A stretch of DNA of 64,000 bases from Pelagomonas calceolata. Its lineage: Eukaryota > Sar > Pelagophyceae > Pelagomonadales > Pelagomonadaceae. The stretch is from positions 3,286,001 through 3,350,000 of the forward strand of contig CAKKNE010000006.1 of assembly GCA_918797485.1 (NCBI GenBank). The letters are read 5' to 3'. Position numbers and translations under genes: made by a program. Under the pieces are notes generated by a model. That model was not told the origin of the DNA and did no database searches. It saw only the letters and a list, made by a program, of their open reading frames with translations. Below are positions 46,434 through 55,401 of the stretch, piece by piece; the first letter of the stretch is position 1, and every line of letters starts with the position of its first letter.

Positions 46434-46830
46434 TTTTAAGGGGTGCGGAGTTCGCCTCCGAGCGCCGGTCGCGCGGAGTCGGCCTCCAGGCGGGCGAAGT
46501 TTTCCTTCGGGGCCGTGGAGCTGCCTCCGGCGATCGGCGCGCGGAGTCAAACGCGCTGACGGACGTCGCGCGCGGAGTTTCACTCCGGCGACTGGTTAGG
46601 TCCTGTTCGCAGCGGGAGTACACTCCCACGCCTTGATCCAGCTGCTGAACGCTGGGTATCGCTGTCTGGAGTTAACCTCCAATCTTTACAGGTTTTCCGC
46701 GTCCGTTGCGCGCGTTCAGAACTGTTTTTGTGGCCCGCTGGCGCGATTATTTTTTTCGAGCTTAGCGGCTTGTAAGACACTAGGAAACAAAAACCGAGAG
46801 TCTATCACGTACAATCATTACACAGGCGCC
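46434..46830. other. Intergenic region with R1
   Basis: Upstream of the phosphatase fusion. Repeated CGCGGAGT..CTCC blocks (GTGCGGAGTTCGCCTCCGAG; GCGCGGAGTTTCACTCCGGC) lie at about 46443-46590, probably part of the promoter or 5' UTR. R1 is at 46760-46784. Confidence 0.5.
46760..46784 (-). repeat. R1 intergenic motif
   Basis: GCTTAGCGGCTTGTAAGACA then CTAGG; about 327 bp upstream of the phosphatase fusion and 46 bp after the end of the hydrolase gene. Confidence 0.72.
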
Positions 46831-48333
46831 TCACTCATCCGGCGTATCGACGCGCCGAGCGGCCACCAGGTCCTCCTCGTCGAAGGACCCCAGGAACCGG
46901 GGAGCCGTCGCTCTAGCTCGCGTCGCCAGCGCCTCGGCGTGCCAGGGCGCCACCGACCGCCCAATTGTCGGCGAGGCGACGGCGGCCTCATCCAACAGCC
47001 CTTCCACATCACCGGAAGACGCTGGCACGTCGCCGAAGACGTGCTCCCGTAAAAATCTCTCGACGCGCTGGGACACACCCCTAGGCCGCACGGAGTTGTG
47101 CGTCCCGGGGCACACGCAGAGCTCAGCTTTTGGGAGTGCCGCATGCACGGCGTGCGAGTGTGCTGGCGGTACTAAAGCATCATCAAGAGCACACAGTACC
47201 AATGTAGGACACGCACACTCGCGCGCGTGCCTCTCGATGTCGACATCATAGATATCAAAACCAGCGCGCCTTCGAACAGCACCCCTTACCAGTCGCAACG
47301 CCCCGATCGACGCGACGCGCGCGGCGCCGTTGAGTTCGGAGCCACCGAGAGCGGATTGCACGACATCTAAAGCAAGCTGCCGTAGCGATTGGAAGGGCGA
47401 GTCGAGTATTAACGCTACTACATTGGGATCCCTTGTAGCAGCGTACAACAACGCCGTCGCCGCGCCCATACTGCGCCCCCACAACGTCACTTGCCCGCAG
47501 TCCTCCGCATCAATAACTGCTCTCACATCGTCCCGTTCCCGCCACCCGAGCGTCGTGTGCTCGCCACCACTCAAACCAGACCCGGCGCAGTCCAACGCGA
47601 TGACCTGGAACCCCATTTGTAGACATGGGCCGAGCACCGACAGCGCTTCCAACCTACACCCTGCATTCGCGTGTACGTACAGTAAAGTCTTCCTGTCCCT
47701 GTCCTCCACTCCGCGCCACACCGAATACCGCACGACCTCGCCTCTTTGATTCGCTGTCGTGGCGTCCTGCCGTCTATACGCTTTCCCACCAAAAGGAAAA
47801 GCTCGCGGACCGAGCTGCGACATGTCGTACCGCGCGCGCGGCGGCCGCACGAAGGCCTGCACGGCCTGCTCGAAGGCCTGGCGCGTCTTCTTGAGCGTCG
47901 AGGCGTCCTCATCTATGTCACCGTCCGAGTCCTCCTCGGAGATGGCTGTCGTAATTTGGTCGAGCTCGTCGGCGGTTTCGTATTGGGACGGCGTCGTCAA
48001 TTGCGCCACGGCGCGCCACCAGTTGATTTTGGCTTCCAAGGTCTCGAAGCGGAGGAGTAGTGCGGCGTCGTCGTCGCGTGGTTGGATCCTCACCAGTAGG
48101 TGGGGCTCGCCCGTCAGTTCGACGCTGTCGAGGCTCGCTCGATAAATGGGCGTGGATCGGTTGCCTTCTGGGTAGATTAGTAGTGCCGGCCTCGGGCCCC
48201 TTTGGACGACGACGACGCGCCTCAGCTCCCGCGCCAGTGCTTTATCGATTCGCGCTTGTAACACGTCGGTGCGCCAGGGCGGCAGGGCCGGGTCGCCGCG
48301 CTGCTCGGCGACGTCGTAGCACTGGCAGAACAT
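46831..48333 (-). CDS. PH-domain alpha/beta hydrolase
   Basis: 500 residues from ATG 48333. A longer frame to 48783 reads poorly and would overlap the elongase promoter, so it is rejected. Residues about 15-120 look like a PH domain (RVVVVQRGPRPALLIYPEGN ... ETLEAKINWWRAV). Residues about 200-430 are an ABHD17-type hydrolase: LLYVHANAGC (oxyanion region), VIALDCAGSGLSGGEH, nucleophile elbow GRSMGAA (Ser), VALILDSPF, CALDDALVPP (Asp) and PGTHN (His). The triad is complete by eye. PH plus hydrolase suggests membrane-lipid recruitment; ABHD17 proteins are depalmitoylases, but a lipase role is equally possible. Confidence 0.75.
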   Translation of the reverse strand: MFCQCYDVAEQRGDPALPPWRTDVLQARIDKALARELRRVVVVQRGPRPALLIYPEGNRSTPIYRASLDSVELTGEPHLLVRIQPRDDDAALLLRFETLEAKINWWRAVAQLTTPSQYETADELDQITTAISEEDSDGDIDEDASTLKKTRQAFEQAVQAFVRPPRARYDMSQLGPRAFPFGGKAYRRQDATTANQRGEVVRYSVWRGVEDRDRKTLLYVHANAGCRLEALSVLGPCLQMGFQVIALDCAGSGLSGGEHTTLGWRERDDVRAVIDAEDCGQVTLWGRSMGAATALLYAATRDPNVVALILDSPFQSLRQLALDVVQSALGGSELNGAARVASIGALRLVRGAVRRRAGFDIYDVDIERHARECACPTLVLCALDDALVPPAHSHAVHAALPKAELCVCPGTHNSVRPRGVSQRVERFLREHVFGDVPASSGDVEGLLDEAAVASPTIGRSVAPWHAEALATRARATAPRFLGSFDEEDLVAARRVDTPDE

Positions 48334-48893
48334 CTTTTTTTGCGCTCGCGCGTCGTCGGCGTCGCGCGTATTCAAATGAATGCGAGAGTCTCTTGGCCTG
48401 TCCGGAGTGTAGGGCTGTGCTGCGCGGGTAGCAGCCGAGGAAATCAATACAGCTATGGAAAATGCTTCGCCGGCAGTCGCTACCGCTGCGAAACGAGCCA
48501 GCCGGGCTCCGCGCGGCGCGAATTTCGACTCTGCTGTCTGCCTGCCCAGCTTGGCCGACGCGAAGCAAGGCGTCAAGCGCCAACTGTAGCTCTCCAACGC
48601 GTCGGGCTGGACCACTACGAGGTCGCACTCGCGAAACAAAGCATGCCCAAAAAGCGACAAAATCAGCCCACGTACCATCGCATTGGCATCGATAGCGCCG
48701 CCATAACTGCATCCCGGAGGATACAGAGCTGCGAAACGGAGCACTGTGAAGCCTATACCACGAATTGAGTCGCTTGCTTGCATTGAGAGCAGCAGCGACT
48801 AGTACCACTTGCAAGACAGCAGCAGCCATATTTGCTTGCAAAAAGGCAGCCGCCAGACGACACAAGCCACCAGCAGCCCTACGCAACGCAACC
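48334..48893. other. Divergent promoter region
   Basis: 560 bp between the divergent hydrolase and elongase starts. No repeat or gene seen; CA-rich leader (CAGCAGC, AAAAGGCAGCC) precedes the elongase ATG. Confidence 0.45.
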
Positions 48894-49637
48894 ATGAAGT
48901 ACTACCCCCAGTACAACAATTTCGTGACATGGCCCGCCATGTTGATCCCGCCGGCGGTTTATGTGGTCGTCGCCGTCCTGGCAAGTAGGAGTGTCACCCC
49001 GGGCAAGCCGGTATTACCGGCAGGACTACTCAAAAACGTTTTGAGAGTATACAACGTCGTGCAGATCGTGCTCTGCACCTACATGACTTGGGGATTACTA
49101 CCCGTCGTCCAACCCCCGAACATCTTCGGCATCTCTACGGAATTCGACGCCCGAGGCGAGTGGTTCATCTTCGTGCACTACCTTTCCAAATTCCTCGACT
49201 GGTTCGACACCTTTTTTATTATCGTGAAGGGCAACGCGAAGAAGCAGTTATCTTTCTTACACGTCTACCACCACTCGTCGATTGGGCTCATGTGGGGTAT
49301 TCTACTCATGTACGACAACGCGGGCGGGACGGCGCGCTACGGCGCCATGATCAATAGTGTGACGCATGTCCTGATGTACTCCCACTACCTCTGGACGTCT
49401 TTTGGAAGAAAGAACCCCTTCAAGGCACTTTTGACCAAATGGCAAATCGCGCAATTCTACTCGTGTTTTGTTCATGCGGTGCTCGTGCTGACGGGCGTCT
49501 GGATCGTCGAGACGCAGCTCAAGCTCGAGCTGGCCTGGCTCCAGTTCTGCTACCACATCACGATGGTCTACCTCTTCACGTTCAAGATGGCGTGGATCCC
49601 CAAAATTTATATCGACCTCGAGGACAAGTCCGCTTAA
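48894..49637 (+). CDS. ELO-family fatty acid elongase
   Basis: 247 residues from ATG 48894; the upstream in-frame extension is Ala/Lys-rich and not ELO-like. About seven membrane helices. The signature FLHVYHHSS gives the HxxHH metal motif; other family blocks are KFLDWFDTFFIIVK, NSVTHVLMYSHYLW and a TxxQ-like LTKWQIAQFYSCF. It condenses malonyl-CoA with fatty acyl-CoA in the ER. The HVYHH form and the YFLW-like loop fit PUFA-type elongases, in line with an alga rich in long-chain PUFAs; chain-length preference is unknown. C-terminal KSA; no clear KKxx retrieval signal. Confidence 0.9.
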   Translation: MKYYPQYNNFVTWPAMLIPPAVYVVVAVLASRSVTPGKPVLPAGLLKNVLRVYNVVQIVLCTYMTWGLLPVVQPPNIFGISTEFDARGEWFIFVHYLSKFLDWFDTFFIIVKGNAKKQLSFLHVYHHSSIGLMWGILLMYDNAGGTARYGAMINSVTHVLMYSHYLWTSFGRKNPFKALLTKWQIAQFYSCFVHAVLVLTGVWIVETQLKLELAWLQFCYHITMVYLFTFKMAWIPKIYIDLEDKSA

Positions 49638-49727
49638 TTTTTATTAATATTACTACATATACACACCCGTCGAGTCGATGGCGTCGGAGTGGACGCGATG
49701 ACTTGCGCTGCCGCGTCACACAAAAGT

Positions 49728-51259
49728 TCACGACAGGAAGTCGTCGTCGTCGGCGTAGGCCTCCGCCAGCGCCGCGGCCGTCGTGCGCGCCGTCAGCGTC
49801 GTCGTCACCACGACCAACAGCACGCCCGCTATGAGTAAAACGGCGTCCTCCGCCACCGGGAGGCCGTTGCGCTTTGCCAACAACAAATGTACCAAAGGAG
49901 GCAGCGCAAATGATAAAGTGCACACCGCGACGGCGCCCACTAAACCGACGACCAAGGCGAAGGCCGGCATGGCGTAGGCGACGAGCGCCGCGGCGACGGC
50001 GACGAGGCCTCTTACCACAAGCCGACGGCACCGCGGGATCCGCGCCTCGACGATCTCGCCGCAGCCCACCAAACCAATAGGAATCGACGCCACGCAGGCC
50101 GCGGCCATGGCCAACCGTACCAAAGTAGGAGTAACCCCCATGGGGAGGGCGTCCAAGACGTTGCCGGGCACCGAGTCGTCTGGTGCTGGCCCATCATAAA
50201 GTCGGGCCACGCCGGCGCCCACGATCACGTACGCCGCGAACGCCGTAAACAAAGCGACTCTTTGTGCTGCGGCAAAGCGCTCGGGAGCGGCCATCGATGC
50301 TTCCAAATGCAGCGCCACGGGCGCGACCTGTGTGCACCCGACAAGTCCTCACTAAGTCATTTCTCGGCGATGACGCGGCCGTCCTGGCTCGGTCGAGCGG
50401 TGAAGAACCGGCATCGGCACGCCATCGAGCAGGCGTCGCGTCGATGGCGTGGAGGACGACGCGAAGATTCAGCACGAACGCGCCGTAAAATTTTGATTTC
50501 CACACAGGTCGCGACGCCGAAACAAAAGGCCATCACTCCCACCGCGGCCCCCACATCAGCGACGGAGTCGGGCTTCGTCCAGTCGAAGGTGCCGCTCTGC
50601 GCCCATCCCAATCTTTCCCTTCTCAAAACGCCGTAGAGCGCGATGGCCGCGAGCGAGCAGGCGAGGGCTACCAACGCAGCAGCTCCCGCGGCCGCGAGCG
50701 AGCCGAAGTCGTCGACCAACGCGAGCGGTACGGCGGCCGCGGCGGCCAGCGCGACGTCGACGCCGAGCGGCAGTGCTAAGGGAGTAGCTCTCACGAAGTC
50801 GTGGAGCGCTACTAAATATGCCACAGCTACGCCAAACATCAAAACGAAGAAGACGGCCTCGACGACGCCCGCGACCGCCGCGCCACAGACCTCGCGGGTC
50901 AGCGCCGCGAGCGGGGACTCGCCGCCGCCTTCGTTAAATCGACGCAGCGCATCGGCGTCGAGGAGGTCGCGCGCCTGGATGAGCCGGCGCCCCGCCCAAT
51001 CATTCCACGCCAACAACGCGAGCAGCGCCAGTGCGCATGGCAATACGCCTCCGGTCGAGAATGCGTGCGGCACAGCGAGCACGCCTGTACCGATACAAAA
51101 CTTTAGCATCGTCGTCACAGCCCCGAGAAATGACGTGTTGCCCGTCTTGCTCCCGCTGCCGGCGAGTGGCAGGGTCTCGCTGGGTCTACGCGAGCCGAGT
51201 GGTTCCGGCATTGCTGCAGCCTCGTCTTTGAGCACGAGTGGTTGCAAAATGTAGGGCAC
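49728..51259 (-). CDS. Amino acid transporter, AAAP/SLC38-like, split by an introner
   Basis: Exons 51259-50516 and 50327-49728, 447 residues. Introner removal at phase 0 gives AFCFG-VAPVALHLEASM. N-terminal family block: TSFLGAVTTMLKFCIGTGVL, then AVPHAFSTGG, as in AAAP transporters. About ten to eleven hydrophobic helices follow (for example VVEAVFFVLMFGVAVAYLVA and LALVDDFGSLAAAGAAALVA; FTAFAAYVIVGAGVARL in exon 2). It likely moves amino acids across the plasma or vacuolar membrane with H+ or Na+. The AFCFG..HLE block after the splice is a conserved family feature, which supports the junction. Confidence 0.82.
50328..50507 (+). mobile_element. Introner IE-5
   Basis: 180 bp; left end CTGTGTG then a deletion of about 20 bp to the GTGCACCCGAC palindrome; right end GATTTCCACACAG intact. 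Target copies are GGCGCGAC (50320-50327) and GTCGCGAC (50508-50515), 7 of 8 matching. The host is on the minus strand, so the element is reversed; on that strand the target is GTCGCGAC and the intron is 50515-50328, GT-AG. GGCTCGGTCGAG variant. Confidence 0.92.
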
Positions 51260-51395
51260 TGTAGCGAGAAAGCTGTTGTCACACCAGCAGGCTGCAACAC
51301 AACGAGGCGAAGAGTAATGTGGTGGCTGGGCGGCCTAGCATTACCTAAGCAATGTGTGTCAAAAACGCGACGAGTGAAAACGCGAAGAGCAGGGA

Positions 51396-51420
51396 GCTAG
51401 CGTCTGTGTAAGACACTAGC
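51396..51420 (-). repeat. R1 intergenic motif
   Basis: GCTAGCGTCTGTGTAAGACA then CTAGC; 137 bp upstream of the amino acid transporter start. Confidence 0.75.
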
Positions 51421-51494
51421 AATCATTCACATCTCTCCTTTGTACCTCTATTTCGTACCCTTACGAAGAAGACCGCAACAAAAAAAGACACTTT

Positions 51495-53348
51495 CTAGTA
51501 CTTACCCTCCCGCCCCGTCATCGCGAACACGCTCGCGCCGGGTTTCCGGCCGTGCGCGTAGGCCCACGGCACATACGTGTCCGCCATGTTCACGGCGCAC
51601 GGCTTCACTTGATAGGGCCCGGCGTGCCGCGGGTTCGCGTTCAGGTCCGCGGGGTTCGGCGCCGTGACGTGCAGAGGCGACGGCGTGAAGGACGGCGGCA
51701 TGAACGTTCCACCGCAGATGCTATCATACGTCGCGTTCTCGCCCCGAATCGCCGTGGCGAAGGTCGCAGATGCACCCACGGCCTTGGCTTTCACGTCCTT
51801 GCGAGCTTTGACCCGTGCGATAGCATTTGCAGTGCTATCGTCCATGACCTCCGACACCGTTGCCAAAGAAGCTCGCTCCAGCGACGTGCTCCTTGCTTCT
51901 CGTATTTCCGAAGCTCTCTGACGGGTATACTTCTGGGCCTCCATGCGCGCGGGCCCTCGTCCCGGATAGTGTACTCGTAAGTCATACACGGGACCCGGAC
52001 TGACAATGTCCTTGATCGGTCGATGCAGCCCCAGACCCGGCTCCTTCGCTTGCGCTCCACATTTTTCATCGGGAAGAGCAAAGATCGTCACGCGCTCATC
52101 CGTCAGGAACCGTTGTTGGCCCGCTTTTGCAGGTCTAAAAGGAAAATCGACTTGATTCGGGACCTTCGCCAGGTACTTCGCGTCGGTCTTTTTCATCGTT
52201 ATGAGTGCCTTGCCGGGCGTCGGGGGTTGGACCTTCACAACAGGAGCGAAGGCTCGAGCGATTTTGATCTCGTGGTCGGTGTGCGTACTATCGCAAAAAG
52301 ACGGCTCAAAGTCCGTGAAGGACATCGTCTTGCCGAACAGACTATGCGTATAGGTGGAAGGTTGCTTTTTTGGTTTTTTGAACATGACTCCGGGTTTGGA
52401 GATACATCTCGTAGGACCGGGCATCCCGGGACCGCGGTCCGTCATCCTACTAAATGGTAAACCTTTGACGTCCTCGCCCATGAAGTTCCCGTGGGGCTGC
52501 ACGAAGTCATCACTGGTGGTAGGACCGGGCGTCACGATGGGCATCTTGTTCGGGTCCCAGCAGCACCGTCCCGTACTAAACGTATGGGCCGATACATAAC
52601 CCTTGAACACATCTCGCCCGCGAAGGTCGTCGGAGTGCCAGGGTACGGCGCGATTTTTGGTCCAAATATCGGTATGGGGAAACCTCTTGAGGGGGGCTTT
52701 ATCACTTAAAGTTCGTCCGTGGAACTCCCGCGGTGGCTTGTTGAGCAGTCGGTCACCCGCCAACCGCTTGGCCAATCGTCGCGCACTCGCTTCGCGTGTG
52801 GCAGACTCGCGCATCATCTTGTCGCCGCGCGCGTCATGATACGACTCCCCAATGATCGCGCCATCTTCAATATGCCAAAAGTCGGCCTTGTCCGGCGGAT
52901 CCCGGTAAGGTACTTTTTCTACCACTAAAGCTCTTTTAGCGATCGTAGAAGCCAGGCCATCCTCCAATAATTTAGCCGCGGCCTCCAACCTGTCGCGAGG
53001 ACACTTGTCCATGACGGCTTCGGCGAGCTGCGGCATCCAGGGCCCCTGGACGTCTGACCACGCTCCAGCGAGCACTTTCAAGGCATCCTTCAAACCAACC
53101 GCATCCTGGGCCTTCTCGCACTCGTTCAGCAAAGTCTGGGCACCGGCAGGCGGCGTGAAGGCCGGCTGCGGCTTTGCTGGAGGTGGCGCGTCCCACATCC
53201 TTTTTGTGGCAGTGCCCGGCGTCCGCGTCATCGTCGAGCGGCTCCGGTCCCAGGCGACATCCTCGAGGTCGGCCTCCCTCCTGCCGTCCGTGTCGCAGCG
53301 GCCCGCGCCGAGGTAGCCCTTGCGGAGCGCTTGCACGATGTTGCTCAT
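51495..53348 (-). CDS. SHIPPO-like cytoskeletal protein, hypothetical
   Basis: 617 residues, soluble, no signal peptide. The N-terminal about 130 residues are helical (LNECEKAQDAVGLKDALKVL). Further on are short Pro-Gly motifs: VTPGPTTSDDF, DRGPGMPGPTRC, VSPGPVYDLRVHYPGRGP and ARHAGPYQV-like NPRHAGPYQVKP. These recall STPGR/SHIPPO repeats of ciliary and sperm-tail proteins. Lys- and Arg-rich segments suggest filament binding. The family call is tentative. It shares a 437-bp divergent promoter with the TBCC-domain gene. Confidence 0.5.
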   Translation of the reverse strand: MSNIVQALRKGYLGAGRCDTDGRREADLEDVAWDRSRSTMTRTPGTATKRMWDAPPPAKPQPAFTPPAGAQTLLNECEKAQDAVGLKDALKVLAGAWSDVQGPWMPQLAEAVMDKCPRDRLEAAAKLLEDGLASTIAKRALVVEKVPYRDPPDKADFWHIEDGAIIGESYHDARGDKMMRESATREASARRLAKRLAGDRLLNKPPREFHGRTLSDKAPLKRFPHTDIWTKNRAVPWHSDDLRGRDVFKGYVSAHTFSTGRCCWDPNKMPIVTPGPTTSDDFVQPHGNFMGEDVKGLPFSRMTDRGPGMPGPTRCISKPGVMFKKPKKQPSTYTHSLFGKTMSFTDFEPSFCDSTHTDHEIKIARAFAPVVKVQPPTPGKALITMKKTDAKYLAKVPNQVDFPFRPAKAGQQRFLTDERVTIFALPDEKCGAQAKEPGLGLHRPIKDIVSPGPVYDLRVHYPGRGPARMEAQKYTRQRASEIREARSTSLERASLATVSEVMDDSTANAIARVKARKDVKAKAVGASATFATAIRGENATYDSICGGTFMPPSFTPSPLHVTAPNPADLNANPRHAGPYQVKPCAVNMADTYVPWAYAHGRKPGASVFAMTGREGKY

Positions 53349-53785
53349 ATTGCTCTGCCCTTGGCTCTGGGTCGGTGCGACCGCAGCCCTTCGGGCAGCT
53401 TTGCAACGGCTGCGCGACGGCGTATGCGCTCGTGCGGCGAACGGCTGCCCTTTTGACCGCTGTCGCGCGCCCAGCGCGATGCCTCGGAGACCGCGTTGGG
53501 CTCGGCGGCCGAGCGCTACTAGGCTGGTCGACGGACAGGCCTCCCGGCCGCCCCTCCACGACTAGAGACGTCCCGGGGCAGCCCCGGCACGCCGTAGCGA
53601 GCGCCCACGGAGCCGTGCGGGTCGCGGAGCATTTCGAATGCCAGCCAGCCGAAAACTGGGCAGCCACGCGCACACCGCCGCGCACGATACGGCAGCACTA
53701 CGCCAGCCGCCGACACATACAGCCACCAGCGCGCCAGCAACGAGCAGCCGCACCAACCCCACCGGCAAATCAAACCAAACCAACC
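53349..53785. other. Divergent promoter region
   Basis: No gene or repeat-family copy seen. The plus frame is open upstream of ATG 53786 but is Arg/Ala/Pro-rich. Confidence 0.45.
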
Positions 53786-55115
53786 ATGGGCAAGTACACG
53801 GCCTCCGACGGCAAGGAGTTCGACACGAAGCGCGAATGGCGCAAGTACGAGATGCTCCTCATGTACACCTTCAAGGAGCAGACGGGCCACACCTTCGATA
53901 TGAAAAAGCCCGGAGACGTCAACGGCCAGCAATTTGATATGATGAACCTGACGAAGTAGGATCTCGGCGTCCCACGTCGGTGCCTTCACTTCCATACGAC
54001 TCGTCTCCAGGAGTGATGGCCGTGGGTGGTCTGTTTTTCGAATTTGGGGTCAATCGTGATGCTCCGCGCAGGTGCGAAGCGGTGGTGGCCGACAGCACGG
54101 ACATGGTCCAGATCGACGAGTGTATCGATTGCAAGGTGTTCCTCGGGGCCTCTGGTGAAAGTGTTTTTATCAGAGACTGCAAGGGGTGCACGTTCTATGT
54201 CGCGTGTAAACAACTCAGATTAAGGGACTGCCACGACTGCAAGTTCTCCCTGTATTCGCAGACGGAGCCCGTCATCGAGACGTCCGATGGGATCGTATTC
54301 ACGCCCTTCGCGGGAGGGTTCGACGGGCAAGAACAATGTATGCGTTCCGTGAATTTGGACCCTTCCATTAACTTCTGGTGGGGGATTTTTGATTTCAACG
54401 ACGAGGCGAAGACGGTCCGTGACTCAGTGTTGTGAATGAACTTGAACTTGATCCGGTGGAGACGATGGCGTCTTCATGAAGCCACGTCGCCTCGACGCCG
54501 TCGACGTGTCCGCGCGCGAGTCTACGCGTCTCGCGACCGCGTCGTTCCACGCAGGGCAAGAACTTTAAAGTAGTGAACGTGCCCATGGAGCCCTGGTGGC
54601 CGCTCGGTGAGGCTTCCCAGGTATGTGAACAGACCGCTCCCAATAGTGCGACGCTGCCTTCCACGCTCACTGATGATGGCGGTGGTCACGGCGGCCCGTC
54701 ACAAATGAACTCCTTCAAGATCGGCACGAGCGCCGAGGACGCCCAGAACAAGGTCGACTCGCAAGCGCCGCCGCCGCCGCCAGACTTGGAATTAATTCCC
54801 GACGAGGTCCAGAAGCCCGCGGCGGACTGGACGGCCTTCCGGGTCGGGGTTCGGTACGATCCTCCACTATTAGCTCTGGAGTGGAAAGGAAATGAGAAAA
54901 CTCTGAGGAAGGACATCCCGTTTCCCGAGGTCACGGAGTTGGCGGCTTTGGTGGCGGAGGTCGCCGACGACGAGTGCGCCGCCGCGGTCTTAGATCACAT
55001 GGTGAAGACGCACGGCGCGCAGTGGTTGGATTTTGAGAAGTTCTTCTCGAAGAAGCAGGTCTTACGGCTGGTGGACATGGTCCTCCAGGGCGGGCCGGAC
55101 TCGGTGGAGATGTAG
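53786..55115 (+). CDS. TBCC-domain (RP2/CAP-like) protein
   Basis: Exons 53786-53955, 54072-54414 and 54555-55115, 357 residues. Exon 1 reads MGKYTASDGKEFDTKREWRK. Intron 1 (53956-54071) is phase 2 and joins MMNLTK to CEAVVADSTD. Intron 2 (54415-54554) is phase 0 and joins DFNDEAKT to GKNFKVVNVP. Residues about 55-170 are a TBCC beta-helix: MVQIDECIDCKVFLGASGES, VFIRDCKGCTFYVACKQLRL, CKFSLYSQTEPVIE, and the INFWWGIFDFNDE end. Such proteins act as GTPase activators for tubulin or Arl proteins. The FIRDC Arg may be the catalytic arginine. The C-terminus (AKPA-type and acidic) has no recognised domain. Intron 2 belongs to the second intron family. Confidence 0.8.
54415..54554 (+). repeat. Second intron family (IE2-like), copy A
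   Basis: A 140-nt intron whose right half closely matches copy B at 56396-56557: TCGCCTCGACGCCGTCGA, GAGTCTACGCGTCTCGCGA and TCGTTCCACGCAG. It has no clear inverted ends or target duplication, so its mobility is inferred from repetition only. Confidence 0.7.
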
Positions 55116-55401
55116 GCATCGGTGGCGTAAGGTCTTTCCCTTTACCTTGTCGCGGCGACGGCCCGGGGACGCGTTTATTTTGCTAGTGTCTTACTGCGCT
55201 AGCCCACGCATACGCTGCTTTTGGATCGGCTTGCGCGCGCACGCTACGGGCCGCGCAGCACTTGGAGAACTGTGGGACGTCAACGTTTTGCTATCTCTTC
55301 CGCACGAGACCGTTGGTTTTGCTGCAAATAGCGCGAGCGCACGCATTGCATCTCACACTGTAGCCTGCATCTATTCGTCGCAGCAGTCAAGGGCTCGCAC
55401 C
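55116..55401. other. Intergenic region with R1
   Basis: R1 at 55183-55203; TCGCGGCGACGGC at 55149 resembles the 34-kb intergenic motif. No gene seen. Confidence 0.5.
55183..55203 (+). repeat. R1 intergenic motif
   Basis: CTAGTGTCTTACTGCGCTAG then C; about 200 bp upstream of the next gene. Confidence 0.75.

Noticed and set aside
46434-46583. N-terminal extension of the phosphatase fusion
   Set aside because: Arg-rich and overlapping repeated CGGAGT..CTCC promoter-like blocks; ATG 46433 begins a recognisable module.
48334-48783. N-terminal extension of the PH-hydrolase
   Set aside because: No domain, and it fills the divergent promoter shared with the elongase.
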